Assembly (NCBI GenBank): GCA_021295155.1
Contig: JAJTJC010000035.1
Location: 1,206,022 to 1,270,021, forward strand
DNA from: Flavobacteriaceae bacterium D16
GTDB taxonomy: Bacteria; Bacteroidota; Bacteroidia; Flavobacteriales; Flavobacteriaceae
Reading direction: 5' to 3'
Length of the DNA: 64,000 bases
The notes beneath the pieces are model-generated. The model saw only the letters and a list, made by a program, of their open reading frames with translations, had not been told where the DNA came from and searched no databases. Positions 6,595 through 15,287 of the stretch are shown here, in pieces. Both the position numbers and the translations under genes were made by a program. How positions within the stretch are numbered: the first letter of the stretch is position 1; every line of letters begins with the position of its first letter.

Positions 6595-8685
6595 TTATTC
6601 CTGTGCCTGTATGGCCGTTATGATTACTGTATTGATGATGTCGTCTACAGTACATCCTCTGCTTAAATCGTTAACAGGTTTATTTAATCCCTGGATGACA
6701 GGGCCAATAGCCAGTGCTTTTGTTTCCCGTTGTACTGCTTTGTAGGTGTTATTTCCGGTATTGAGATCCGGAAAAATAAATACGCTCGCCTTCCCAGCTA
6801 CTTTGGAATCCGGTAGTTTGCTCTTTGCTACGTCAATATCTACAGCAGCATCGTACTGGATTGGACCTTCGATAAGAAGGTCTGGCCGCTGTTTTTTTAC
6901 CAGGGCAGTAGCCTCTCTTACGCGTTCCACGTCTTCTCCAGTACCTGAAGTACCGGAAGAGTAAGACAACATGGCGATTCGGGGCTCTATACCAAACATC
7001 TTGGTAGTTTCGGCAGAGGATATGGCAATTTCCGCAAGCTGTTCTGCCGTCGGATTCGGATTAATAGCACAGTCTCCGAATACCGTAACCCTATCTTCCA
7101 GACACATGAAGAATATAGAGGAAACAATGGATGCTTCCGGCTTGGTTTTGATGAACTGCAGCGCTGGTCTAATAGTATGTTGCGTAGTGTGTGCAGCCCC
7201 GGAAACCATACCATCGGCATGGCCTTTGTAAACCATCATGGTTCCGTAATGCGAAACATCTTCCATAAGGTCCCTGGCCATAGCCAGATTAACATTCTTA
7301 TGTTTCCGCAATTCGTACAAGGTCTGCGCATAGTCATCAAAATTGGGGGAATTTACGGGGTCAATGATGTTAACCTGGTCCAGATCAAGGTCCAGATCCA
7401 TTTGCTTTACCTTGTTACTGATCCGTTCAGGCTCCCCTAATAAGGTCAGGCTTACGGCATTATCGTTCAACAACTCCTCTGCTGCCATTAAAATTCGCTC
7501 ATCGGTACCTTCTGGAAGAACAATATGTTTTTTATCGGACTGTGCTTTCTTGAGCAGGTCATACTGGAACATTCTGGGAGTCATTCCTTTACTCCTGGAT
7601 GTGACGAGTAAACTGGCCAACTCATCCTCCTCGATATAGGTAAGAAAATCCTTGATCGAAATATTAATTTTTGGCGTATTCTCGGCATATATCCTTGGTT
7701 TTATAGCGCCAATTTTATTGGTTACCACATAGGTCTCTCCCTGGACAGATATTATGGGAACCACCTCTGATAGGCCTTGAATCAGTTTAATAATGGAATC
7801 TGCCGGAATTAGTCCCCCACTGAGAATGATCCCGGAAACTGCCGGGTAATTAAGTGACAAATTAGCCTGTAGAGCTCCCAGAATAATGTCCGAACGATCC
7901 CCTGGTGTAATCACCAGCATATCCTCTTTCATATGGGTTAGGTAATTGTTCAGTTGCATGGCTCCTACCGCAAAATTACCAGCCTGGTTATGAAGGTTTT
8001 GTTCTCCAAAGAGCACCTCCCCGCCCATTTCTTCAAGTATTTCTTGTAGTGTAGGATTTCCCAGAAGAGGGTTTAAGGGAATAGCCCCGATAAGCACTTC
8101 GGGTGGAAGTTTTTTGCGCAATGCACGCCGTACAGCTTTGAGATTAACGGGCTGTACTTTATTGGCAATTACCATCAGCACCTCCACTCCCTTACTTTTA
8201 AAAGAATCATAGGCCAGGAAAAGGTTGCCTACTATTTCTTCTTCAGTTTTAGTTGAACCAGCCGCCAGTAATATAGCTGGAATACCGAGATTCTGAGCGA
8301 TTAGAACATTAAAGTCCCATTCAATTACAGAACTTTCAAGAGAGAAATCGGTCCCTTCCACCAGGACCAGATCGGACTTACTTTCAATGGCCTTGTATTT
8401 CTCAAATATGGTGTCCAGAATTTCATCCGCCTTGTCAACACCGCTCTTTTGCACTACCTCACTACGGGTACAGGCAAAGGATTCCTCGTAGGTCTGGTCC
8501 AGTTTGAAATGAGTAATTACCGTATTGATATGATTGTCACGTGTGCCCTCCGGATAATCATCGATTATTGGTCTAAAATAGCCCACACGGGCGGCTCTAC
8601 CAGTCAGTACCTGCATAACCCCCAGGGTTATGATAGATTTACCACTGTTGGGTTCAGAGGTGGCAATATAAACCGCTTTGCTCAT
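6595..8685 (-). CDS. pta: phosphate acetyltransferase, long form
   Basis: A 696-residue long-type Pta that converts acetyl-CoA and phosphate to acetyl phosphate. The N-terminal third is a BioD-like P-loop domain (ATSEPNSGKS at residues 8-17), followed by a DRTGG-type domain (ITPGDRSDIILGAL) and the C-terminal catalytic PTA domain (LPEGTDERILMAAEEL, GMVSGAAHTTQHTIRPALQ, SYSSGTSGTGEDVERVREA). The length matches the enterobacterial type. A TAnnTTTG element (TAAATTTG, 8712-8705) gives it its own short-leader promoter, though read-through from the usp genes 105 bases upstream is possible. Confidence 0.97.
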   Translation of the reverse strand: MSKAVYIATSEPNSGKSIITLGVMQVLTGRAARVGYFRPIIDDYPEGTRDNHINTVITHFKLDQTYEESFACTRSEVVQKSGVDKADEILDTIFEKYKAIESKSDLVLVEGTDFSLESSVIEWDFNVLIAQNLGIPAILLAAGSTKTEEEIVGNLFLAYDSFKSKGVEVLMVIANKVQPVNLKAVRRALRKKLPPEVLIGAIPLNPLLGNPTLQEILEEMGGEVLFGEQNLHNQAGNFAVGAMQLNNYLTHMKEDMLVITPGDRSDIILGALQANLSLNYPAVSGIILSGGLIPADSIIKLIQGLSEVVPIISVQGETYVVTNKIGAIKPRIYAENTPKINISIKDFLTYIEEDELASLLVTSRSKGMTPRMFQYDLLKKAQSDKKHIVLPEGTDERILMAAEELLNDNAVSLTLLGEPERISNKVKQMDLDLDLDQVNIIDPVNSPNFDDYAQTLYELRKHKNVNLAMARDLMEDVSHYGTMMVYKGHADGMVSGAAHTTQHTIRPALQFIKTKPEASIVSSIFFMCLEDRVTVFGDCAINPNPTAEQLAEIAISSAETTKMFGIEPRIAMLSYSSGTSGTGEDVERVREATALVKKQRPDLLIEGPIQYDAAVDIDVAKSKLPDSKVAGKASVFIFPDLNTGNNTYKAVQRETKALAIGPVIQGLNKPVNDLSRGCTVDDIINTVIITAIQAQE

Positions 8686-8704
8686 AGGTGTGATTTTCCT
8701 GCCA

Positions 8705-8740
8705 CAAATTTATGGGATATACCCACTAAATGTTAGTGGT
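8705..8740 (-). promoter_or_regulatory. possible pta promoter and adjoining hairpin
   Basis: TAAATTTG (8712-8705 on the minus strand) is a perfect -7 element with a leader of about 15 nt to pta. Just upstream, CCACTAA (8723-8729) and TTAGTGG (8733-8739) form an inverted repeat with a 3-base loop. It has no T run, so it is either an operator or a weak attenuator after the usp genes. The FNR-type palindrome is absent. Confidence 0.4.
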
Positions 8741-8790
8741 GGGTAAGAATAATTTTAATGAGAATATTCAGGCCTCGCAGACGCTCAGAT

Positions 8791-9636
8791 TTAAGGGATT
8801 TCAGGTAATACAAGAAAGGGGACTTCTGTATGGAATGCGATGCGTTTAACCACCGGCTCTCTCAGTAGTCTGCTGAAAAATCCATGCTTGCAATTAATCA
8901 TAGTAATCATGCCCACTTGGACATCCCGGGACCATTCCTGAATCCGCGAAGCAATATCAGGATAATAGGCAATGTCTGCATATCTAATATCTACACCCTC
9001 GAGTAGTCTTCCTAACAATTTGCGAAGTTGTTTTTGTTCTTCATCTAAAGCCTCCTCCATGGCTATATGGGTGATAATAATACTTGACCGGATTATTTTA
9101 GCGATTTCGAGCAAGGGTTGGATTTCAACCTTTTTATAGTGGTGTTTAAAGTCAGTTGCAAAGAGGATCTCATTATAAGAGCCAAATTCAAATTGTTCCG
9201 GGACTACCATAACCGGACAATTCTCAATGTTGCGAATGAGCCTGACTGTATTACTTCCGAGAAAAACTTCCTTCATACCTGTGGCTCCCTGAGTTCCCAT
9301 AAAAACATAGTCAATGTCCTGGTCTATGATATGCCTGCCGATTGCATTGAGCAGCGAATCAGGTTCCAGTAATCCCACAAATTGTCGACCTGGCACTTTG
9401 TTTATTGAATTAAGGTGATTAATGATCTTGTTTAGTTTCTCCTGAGCTTCCAGCAGGGTAATCTCAAATAAACGCGTATCCCGTTCTTTGTTAATGGTAC
9501 TCACCAAACCTGAAGGACTAACCTGATGTGCATGGAGAACATAGAATTGACAGGGAATTTTTTCAAACAGGAACAGGGCATACTCAATAGCCTGCCAGGC
9601 ATTCTTCGAAAAATCGGTTGGAAGCAATATGCGCAT
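8791..9636 (-). CDS. universal stress protein, tandem UspA domains
   Basis: A 281-residue cytoplasmic protein made of two UspA domains in tandem. The first domain begins MRILLPTDFSKNAWQAIEYAL and carries the ATP-binding motif G-x2-G-x9-G-S (GTQGATGMKEVFLGSNT), ending in PVMVVPEQ. The second (EILFATDFKHHYKK) has lost this motif and ends in PFLVLPEI. The third gene of a three-gene usp cluster whose members share the same design, so they look like successive duplications. Spacing to the gene upstream is 34 bases. Function is known only for the family: growth-arrest and stress survival. Confidence 0.93.
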   Translation of the reverse strand: MRILLPTDFSKNAWQAIEYALFLFEKIPCQFYVLHAHQVSPSGLVSTINKERDTRLFEITLLEAQEKLNKIINHLNSINKVPGRQFVGLLEPDSLLNAIGRHIIDQDIDYVFMGTQGATGMKEVFLGSNTVRLIRNIENCPVMVVPEQFEFGSYNEILFATDFKHHYKKVEIQPLLEIAKIIRSSIIITHIAMEEALDEEQKQLRKLLGRLLEGVDIRYADIAYYPDIASRIQEWSRDVQVGMITMINCKHGFFSRLLREPVVKRIAFHTEVPFLVLPEIP

Positions 9637-9670
9637 GACATGTTTATTGTAAGATTAAGGAAATTCAAGT

Positions 9671-10516
9671 CTACAAATCAGGCAATACCAACATGGGAAC
9701 CGGAGTGTGAAAACCGATCTTTTTTATTACCGGCTCGTGGGTCAGTCGTTCCATAAAAGTATGCTGATAGTGAATCAAGGCAATCATATCTGCATCACAG
9801 GTGTCGATATATTCCATAATCGCGGCTTCAACAGTGCTTTTCAGGCTCCCTCTTTTCCATTCCACCTCGGTGGATTCCAGGCGTTTCTCCAAAAGCTTCT
9901 TATTATTAATTTGCTCAGGGCTTAATTTAAATTCCTGAGCTACCTGAAAGACAATAATTTTAGCCTGCCAGGCCTTTACAAGGTCCAATAAGGGAGACAA
10001 TTCATAGGGGTCATAATGCTGTGTAAAATCCGTAGGGAAAATGACAGCCTGCAGCGTTTTGAAGTCATGCTCCGCAGGAACAACCAGAATAGGACAATTA
10101 CGGACTTTCCTGATCACCTTAACCGTATTGCTGCCCATAAACACTTCACGTGCGCCCGTAGCTCCTTTAGTTCCCATCACAATCAAGTCGATTTCCTCTT
10201 CCCTGACGGTTTTATGAATACCTTCTAAGAGGTCTTCTGCCATAGAAAGAGTCCTGAAATGATGTTGAGGTTCATGATGGTGAACGTCAAGATAATCCTC
10301 AATCTTATCCAATTCATCATGGGTGTGTGCCTGCAGAGAATCGTAAAGTACTCCTACCCTTCGCTTCGCTTTACTACTCAATACCCCGGCAAAACCAGGC
10401 TCATAGGTATGTAGTAAAAAGAACTGGCATTGACGCCCCTCATGCAATTTAAGAGCGGTAAATAACGCATTCCATGCGGGATCAGAAAAATCGGTAAGTA
10501 TCAGGATTTTTTTCAT
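9671..10516 (-). CDS. universal stress protein, tandem UspA domains
   Basis: A 281-residue tandem UspA protein (MKKILILTDFSDPAWNAL). Domain 1 keeps the nucleotide-binding motif GTKGATGAREVFMGSNT followed by NCPILVVPAE. Domain 2 starts at AVIFPTDFTQHYDPYEL and lacks the glycine motif. It is closest in layout to the gene on either side. It follows the first usp gene by 8 bases, so the two are co-transcribed. The second domain may serve in dimer contacts rather than nucleotide binding, as inferred from the missing motif. Confidence 0.93.
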   Translation of the reverse strand: MKKILILTDFSDPAWNALFTALKLHEGRQCQFFLLHTYEPGFAGVLSSKAKRRVGVLYDSLQAHTHDELDKIEDYLDVHHHEPQHHFRTLSMAEDLLEGIHKTVREEEIDLIVMGTKGATGAREVFMGSNTVKVIRKVRNCPILVVPAEHDFKTLQAVIFPTDFTQHYDPYELSPLLDLVKAWQAKIIVFQVAQEFKLSPEQINNKKLLEKRLESTEVEWKRGSLKSTVEAAIMEYIDTCDADMIALIHYQHTFMERLTHEPVIKKIGFHTPVPMLVLPDL

Positions 10517-10524
10517 GGGATAAA

Positions 10525-11379
10525 CTATTTTACAATGTTCGCGTTATCTCGTATAACCAGGAAGGGAACAGGGGTATGGAAGCCTATCTGATCTACATTC
10601 TGTTTCCAGAGCAGTCGTTCCATAAAGGAGTGTTTTCGGTTCATCATAGCAAGGAGTTGATAGTCGTGCTCGGTTATATAATCGATCACAGCATCCGGCA
10701 TCAGAGCTCCTTTCTTCTCTTCAAACTGATGAGGCACACCTTTAAGACATTGTCCAAGGTGCTCTTTATTGGCTATTTGTGTATCCTTAAGATCGTATTC
10801 CTCCTTTACATGCAGAACGGTGATCTCTATTCCGTGAATAGCGGCAAACCCTTTAATGGTATCCACATCTTCCTGTTTATATGCGGTCCAGTAATCTGTA
10901 GGGAACACCATTTTATCAACTTTTCGAAAGCTATATCCTTCCGGGATAACAAGCACTGGGACCATGGCTTTGCGTAATACAAATACGGTATTGGAGCCCA
11001 AAAAAATCTCCGCAGCTCCGGTAGCGCCCTGGGTGCCCATTACGATCAAATCAATATCCTTTTCTTGGGAAACCTCGTTAATCTCATCGGTAAGCAAATT
11101 AAAGGCCGAAATGGTCTTCAGGGTGTGTTTGGGATTATTAAACGTCTTCTGCACCTGCTCCAAAGTATTCTCAAGGCCTGCCTGCGAGATATCTACGCCC
11201 ACATCCGGAATAGCGCTAAATGATGGTCCGCCCATCATATAGTCCATCCGATAGAAGGCCGGGGTATAGGTATGCAGCAGGTAAAATGTGGCTTGCTCCT
11301 CTTTAAAGAATTCCATGGCATAGCTTATGGCATTCCAGGCGTTATCAGAAAAATCCGTTGGCAGCAGAATTTTAAACAT
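10525..11379 (-). CDS. universal stress protein, tandem UspA domains
   Basis: A 284-residue tandem UspA protein and the first gene of the usp cluster. Domain 1 (MFKILLPTDFSDNAWNAISYAM) carries GTQGATGAAEIFLGSNT. Domain 2 (KMVFPTDYWTAYKQEDVD) has no glycine motif. A short insert around residues 48-60 (MDYMMGGPSFSAIPDVG) is not present in its two paralogues. The promoter upstream has a FNR-type operator at 11432-11445 and a perfect -7 box TAATTTTG (11409-11402), leaving a leader of about 18 nt. Confidence 0.93.
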   Translation of the reverse strand: MFKILLPTDFSDNAWNAISYAMEFFKEEQATFYLLHTYTPAFYRMDYMMGGPSFSAIPDVGVDISQAGLENTLEQVQKTFNNPKHTLKTISAFNLLTDEINEVSQEKDIDLIVMGTQGATGAAEIFLGSNTVFVLRKAMVPVLVIPEGYSFRKVDKMVFPTDYWTAYKQEDVDTIKGFAAIHGIEITVLHVKEEYDLKDTQIANKEHLGQCLKGVPHQFEEKKGALMPDAVIDYITEHDYQLLAMMNRKHSFMERLLWKQNVDQIGFHTPVPFLVIRDNANIVK

Positions 11380-11431
11380 AAACTTGCTTTTTGAGTTAAC
11401 TCAAAATTACGGATAGCCTCACGGAGACGCT

Positions 11432-11445
11432 ATGATTATGATCAG
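11432..11445 (-). promoter_or_regulatory. FNR-type operator for the usp cluster
   Basis: ATGAT-TATG-ATCAG. The minus-strand -7 element TAATTTTG begins at 11409, with the 22-base gap. Both parts match consensus fully. Confidence 0.75.
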
Positions 11446-11510
11446 TCTGAATGAATTGATAATGGCAATCCATACGATGGTTATGGAAACCGAGAGTTTT
11501 ATACCATCAA

Positions 11511-11524
11511 CTGATCATGATCAT
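11511..11524 (+). promoter_or_regulatory. FNR-type operator for the DUF2267 gene
   Basis: CTGAT-CATG-ATCAT; its inner TGATCATGATCA is a perfect 12-base palindrome. It lies 60 bases before the DUF2267 start. The -7 element is the poorest of the set: TATTGAGT at 11549, two bases further than in other promoters. Confidence 0.55.
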
Positions 11525-11584
11525 TTCAGGGAAATCATGAATTCGCCATATTGAGTTTTTATTAGAACACTTAAAACACAGATC

Positions 11585-12037
11585 ATGGCACTTAATTTTA
11601 ATCAGTATGCAACAGAAGGCAACACCTTCTTAAAACATTATGCTAAGGAGATGAACTTGGGAGATAACCGGGAAAAGGCAGGAAGGATTCTGACAGCCAT
11701 TCTCCATGCTCTCAGAGATATCATTACCACTGAAGAATCCCTTCAATTTATAGCTCAATTACCCATGTTCCTCAAAGCGGTGTATGTAAATGGGTGGACT
11801 ATCAGGAGAGATCGACCCAAGGTAAGAAGGATACCTGAATTTATTGACCTGGTACGCAAACACGACGGTCCTGCTGCCATTAACGACTTTGAGTATAGCG
11901 ATGAGGTAGCAGAGCAGTATATCAATACCACCTTTATCTATCTCAGAAAATATGTTTCCCTAGGAGAAATGGAAGATATCAGGGACGGTTTGCCTAAAGA
12001 ATTGAAAAGCCTCATTTATTCCAATATTATGTTCTAA
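11585..12037 (+). CDS. DUF2267 domain protein
   Basis: A 150-residue soluble helical protein spanning one DUF2267 domain: N-terminal FNQYATEGNTFLKHYAKEMNL, then DNREKAGRILTAILHALRDII with a conserved LPMFLKAVYVNGW, and a second half with YINTTFIYLRKYVSLGEMEDIRDGLPKELKSL, the typical repeat-like DVxxxLP signature. Biochemical role is unknown. In many bacteria these genes sit beside usp and hsp20 genes, as here. It is divergent from the usp cluster, and the 206-base space holds an operator for each side. Confidence 0.85.
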   Translation: MALNFNQYATEGNTFLKHYAKEMNLGDNREKAGRILTAILHALRDIITTEESLQFIAQLPMFLKAVYVNGWTIRRDRPKVRRIPEFIDLVRKHDGPAAINDFEYSDEVAEQYINTTFIYLRKYVSLGEMEDIRDGLPKELKSLIYSNIMF

Positions 12038-12133
12038 GGCTGACAAGTAGTCTTATCTCCATATGCTTAATATACAGAGCATTACCCCCTATTCTAATAC
12101 GAATGTGTTTCGGGGTGAAATATCTTTATTTGC

Positions 12134-12147
12134 CTGATTAAAATCAT
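12134..12147 (+). promoter_or_regulatory. FNR-type operator for the WG-repeat gene
   Basis: CTGAT-TAAA-ATCAT, followed after exactly 22 bases by a perfect TAnnTTTG element, TACCTTTG (12170-12177). Transcription would start near 12182, 28 nt before the ATG. This is one of the clearest examples of the shared promoter design. Confidence 0.78.
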
Positions 12148-12209
12148 AGTTTACGCCTCTATGTAGCAATACCTTTGAGCTTAATTATAAATCTCTAAAT
12201 AAGATAATT

Positions 12210-12842
12210 ATGAGAAGCTTGACCTTAATTGTTCTGTTGTCATTTCTTTCGTTTACCAGCCATGGACAGGAATTGAAAGATATTGACGAAGTAGCTCCTT
12301 TTAGCGAAGGTTTGGCTGCGGTAAGAGTAGGAAACCAATGGGGTTTCATCAATGAACAGGGAGATCTGGTAATCGACTTTAGGGATGACCTTGTTTGGAA
12401 CAAACTAGCTGACAGAGACAAGCTGGATATAGAAAGTATCCGATACCCCCTTTTTAAGGACGGGCTTTGTATAATCAGAGAAATGCTCGAAGAAGAGGAG
12501 ATATACGTTTACGGGTTCATTGACAAAACTGGTGCCACGAAAATCAAACCGGAGTATCTCAATGTAACGGAATTCAATCAGGGCTATGCGGTGGGCATAC
12601 TAATGACCAAGAACTTCCGGGGTAAGAATAATTTTCAGCTTAATATCTACGATTACAAGTTTAGTGAAGTAATTGTAGACCAAAAAGGGGATATCATGCG
12701 ACTGCTTGCCAAGCGAGATAATATCCAGATGTCTAAAAGACGCTATGAACTGCCTGAACTGCGTGCCAAGTTACTTTCAAAAACCCTGGCCGCCGTTAAA
12801 AAAGGAGAAAACTGGGAGTTAATGAAACTTGACCTTGACTAG
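12210..12842 (+). CDS. exported WG-repeat protein
   Basis: A 210-residue protein with a signal peptide (MRSLTLIVLLSFLSFTSHGQ). It holds WG/KWGF-type beta repeats: APFSEGLAAVRVGNQWGFINEQGDLVI at about residues 30-56 and YGFIDKTGATKIKPEYLNVTEFNQGYAVG at about 100-128, with a degenerate third part (AAVKKGENWELMKLDLD). No lipobox, so it is periplasmic or secreted. WG repeats are thought to form binding surfaces, but the ligand is unknown. It stands alone between its own promoter and the FMN-binding lipoprotein 111 bases further on. Confidence 0.82.
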   Translation: MRSLTLIVLLSFLSFTSHGQELKDIDEVAPFSEGLAAVRVGNQWGFINEQGDLVIDFRDDLVWNKLADRDKLDIESIRYPLFKDGLCIIREMLEEEEIYVYGFIDKTGATKIKPEYLNVTEFNQGYAVGILMTKNFRGKNNFQLNIYDYKFSEVIVDQKGDIMRLLAKRDNIQMSKRRYELPELRAKLLSKTLAAVKKGENWELMKLDLD

Positions 12843-12953
12843 CAATGTTTGCTAAAACAGAAATATCATAAAGTAATGGGCTGGAACCTTCGGTAATACT
12901 GTTGGATCCGGTCCTTTACTATACAATCAAATACATAATTATAATCTAAAAAA

Positions 12954-13625
12954 ATGTTCTCAAAAAGACTATACCTCATGTCCTTGTTGATTCTTTTGAT
13001 GGGTAATTCCTGTAAGGACAAACCTCAACCAGAAAAAGAAGCCCAGGAACCTCAAGTAGAAAGCGTCAAAAGTCTCTCACCGCTTTATAAAGAAATAGCA
13101 GCATTTATGGACCTCGAGGTTTCAGACAGTACACAAATTGAGGAGGTTCTCGATTTTAAGGCGCTTATAGGGGAAGGTGAAGTTGTCACTTCTGATGCAA
13201 CACAAAACCTTAGTTTCTATAAGGCTATCATGAAAAACGGAAAAGCTGCTTCCCTTCCAATTTTTGAAGCAGTTGGATCTGATATGACCCTTGTTATTTT
13301 CACTGGCAAGGGTTATATAGGAACCCTGTGGGCCAAAGTGCTGATTGATAAGGCTACAGGCAAAACAATAAAGGTCCGGTTTGGCCATAAAATGGAGAGC
13401 GAAGGGTATGGGAATGGGATTGTTAGCTCGGCCTTCGGGGATCAGTTTAGCAATAAACAAATCTCATTTGAAGAGAACTCCTTTGGACTCAATCAAAATG
13501 GAAAGCTGGTAATAAAAGGAATAGCCGGGATAGATGGAGTTTCCGGTGCAACGATCACCAGTTCGGCGGTGGTGGCAATGCTCAATGATGGACTGAAAAA
13601 TTATAAGACCTATTTATCTCCCTGA
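12954..13625 (+). CDS. FMN-binding lipoprotein (NqrC/RnfG-like domain)
   Basis: A 223-residue exported protein, with a hydrophobic leader and probable lipidated Cys20 (MGNSC, an atypical lipobox). The C-terminal half is an FMN_bind domain. It ends with the ApbE flavinylation signature D-x-x-S-G-A-T (DGVSGATITS), so FMN is expected to be linked through phosphodiester to the Thr. It has the fold seen in NqrC and RnfG, yet no nqr or rnf genes are nearby, so it would be a stand-alone extracytoplasmic electron carrier. It is followed after 28 bases by the GNAT gene. No FNR-type operator precedes it. Confidence 0.85.
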   Translation: MFSKRLYLMSLLILLMGNSCKDKPQPEKEAQEPQVESVKSLSPLYKEIAAFMDLEVSDSTQIEEVLDFKALIGEGEVVTSDATQNLSFYKAIMKNGKAASLPIFEAVGSDMTLVIFTGKGYIGTLWAKVLIDKATGKTIKVRFGHKMESEGYGNGIVSSAFGDQFSNKQISFEENSFGLNQNGKLVIKGIAGIDGVSGATITSSAVVAMLNDGLKNYKTYLSP

Positions 13626-13653
13626 TAAAGCCAGACTGTCATTAACCCAACCA

Positions 13654-14427
13654 ATGAAGACAAGCTTTAATATTGTAGATATTACACCATCCAATGTTCA
13701 GGAAGAGACTTTGTTTTGTCTAAAGAATGTAAAAAGCAACGGCTTTAAGAGTAAAAAAACCTGGTTCTCACAGCGTTATAAGGAAGGATTACGCATAAAT
13801 ATCTTAAAGGATGTCGCCGGGAAAATGGCCGGATTTATAGAATATGTCCCGGGAGAATTAGCCTGGAGGCCCATTAAGGCTAAGGGCTACCTGTTTGTGC
13901 AATGTCTATTGGTTTACCCAAATAAGTATAAACACCTGGGCTTTGGTTCTGCATTGGTAATGAAAGCTGAAGCGGTGGCAAAAGAAGCTGGCTACTCGGG
14001 CATTTGCACCATCTGCAGTAAAGGCGCCTGGATGTCCGATGCTGATCTTTTCCTCAAACTCGGTTTTGAAAATATTGAACAGAAAGGCCGTTTCGATCTA
14101 CTTTGTAAAAGCTGGAATACAAAGGCTTCTGTACCTCAATTTAGGGACTGGGAGAAGGAACAAAAACACTATACCGGATGGCAGCTGGTATATGCCGACC
14201 AATGTCCCTGGCACGACAAAGCGGTTGAAGCCATGTGGAACACGGCCCAGGACTTCGGGATTGACCTGAAACTCACCTGCCTGAAGTCAGCTGAGGATGC
14301 CCAACAAGCTCCTTCCGGCTTTGGGGTTTTTAGTCTGTTGCATGATGGAAAGCTCCTTGAGGATCACTACCTCAGCGCCACGCGTTTCAGGAATATTCTT
14401 AACAAAGAATTACAGCTGAATACCTGA
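13654..14427 (+). CDS. GNAT acetyltransferase with YoaP-like C-terminal domain
   Basis: A 257-residue cytoplasmic protein. Residues 1-150 form a GNAT domain with the acetyl-CoA segment VQCLLVYPNKYKHLGFGSALVMKAE (Q/R-x-x-G-x-A variant KHLGFGSAL). Residues about 165-257 look like the YoaP-like thioredoxin-fold domain (GWQLVYADQCPWHDKAVEAM), where CPWH resembles a redox motif lacking the second Cys. The substrate is unknown. It is probably co-transcribed with the FMN-binding lipoprotein. Confidence 0.8.
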   Translation: MKTSFNIVDITPSNVQEETLFCLKNVKSNGFKSKKTWFSQRYKEGLRINILKDVAGKMAGFIEYVPGELAWRPIKAKGYLFVQCLLVYPNKYKHLGFGSALVMKAEAVAKEAGYSGICTICSKGAWMSDADLFLKLGFENIEQKGRFDLLCKSWNTKASVPQFRDWEKEQKHYTGWQLVYADQCPWHDKAVEAMWNTAQDFGIDLKLTCLKSAEDAQQAPSGFGVFSLLHDGKLLEDHYLSATRFRNILNKELQLNT

Positions 14428-14463
14428 ACAATCCAAAGTTTTACTATGAATATGTCTTACTGA

Positions 14464-15210
14464 CTAAGATTCATCCTTCTTTTTACCCCTTGGAAGTACC
14501 TCTTCCGGGAATGGGAACAAAATGGTGGAATTCTTCTCTGCAGCAATGTTAGATAAGGTTTGGTATAACCGCAGTTTAATAGCCGAAGGCGATTTATCGA
14601 TTTGCAAGCCGGCTTCCAATAATTTGTTAGCTGCCTGCTCTTCTGCCTCAGCCAGGATGATCCGGGCCCTCCTGGAGCGTTCGGCCTCCGCCTGATTGGC
14701 CATCATACGCCTCATATTCTCCGGGAGTTGAATATCCTTGATCTTGACATCAATGATCTCAATACCCCATTCATGGGTTTCTTTCTCTACAATGGACTTG
14801 ATGTTTTTACCCATCTCCTCCCGGTTGGAAAGAATGGTATCCAGTTCTACCTTACCGCAAACATCGCGCAAGGCTGCCTGGGATAATTGGGAAATTGCAA
14901 AAGAGAATTCCTCAACTTCCAGAACTGCCTTTTCAGGATCATAAATTTTGAAGAATACCACACCGTCTATACTACAAGGCACATTATCTTCGGTCATTAC
15001 TTCCTGTGAAACAATATTCACCGTGATTACACGGATGTCTACCACTTGAATGGTATCTACAATAGGAATGATCCACCGGAAGCCTGGATTCAGTGTTTTT
15101 ACAAACTTACCAAATCGGAATTTTAGTGCTCTTTTGTATTCATAGATTACTCGAATCCCGGCCAGCAGGAACAAGCCGAGCATAATAAGAAGATAAAACG
15201 TTGGGTTCAT
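14464..15210 (-). CDS. SPFH/Band 7 protein (slipin/stomatin-like)
   Basis: A 248-residue membrane protein with an N-terminal hydrophobic hairpin (residues 4-20), then a Band 7 domain: YKRALKFRFGKFVKTLNPGFRWIIPIVDTIQVVDIR, DNVPCSIDGVVFFKIYDPEKA, and a C-terminal helical part (AEAERSRRARIILAEAEEQAANKLLEAG). The NQAEAERSRRARI run is the slipin signature. These proteins assemble into oligomers in the inner membrane. A partner NfeD protease gene is usual, but none is next to it here. The 3' neighbour faces it; the membrane protein upstream is on the same strand at 78 bases. Confidence 0.92.
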   Translation of the reverse strand: MNPTFYLLIMLGLFLLAGIRVIYEYKRALKFRFGKFVKTLNPGFRWIIPIVDTIQVVDIRVITVNIVSQEVMTEDNVPCSIDGVVFFKIYDPEKAVLEVEEFSFAISQLSQAALRDVCGKVELDTILSNREEMGKNIKSIVEKETHEWGIEIIDVKIKDIQLPENMRRMMANQAEAERSRRARIILAEAEEQAANKLLEAGLQIDKSPSAIKLRLYQTLSNIAAEKNSTILFPFPEEVLPRGKKKDES

Positions 15211-15287
15211 GATTCAATATTTAGAGTTAATAAATAAGAGTATTTGCATCTAGCAATTAGCTCCACTTTTATTCAAATTTGTATTCA

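Noticed and set aside
8735..8748. A regulon operator in front of pta at the expected distance from TAAATTTG
   Set aside because: The bases at that position (AGTGGTGGGTAAGA) do not match the palindrome. If pta-ackA is in the regulon it is through read-through from the usp cluster.
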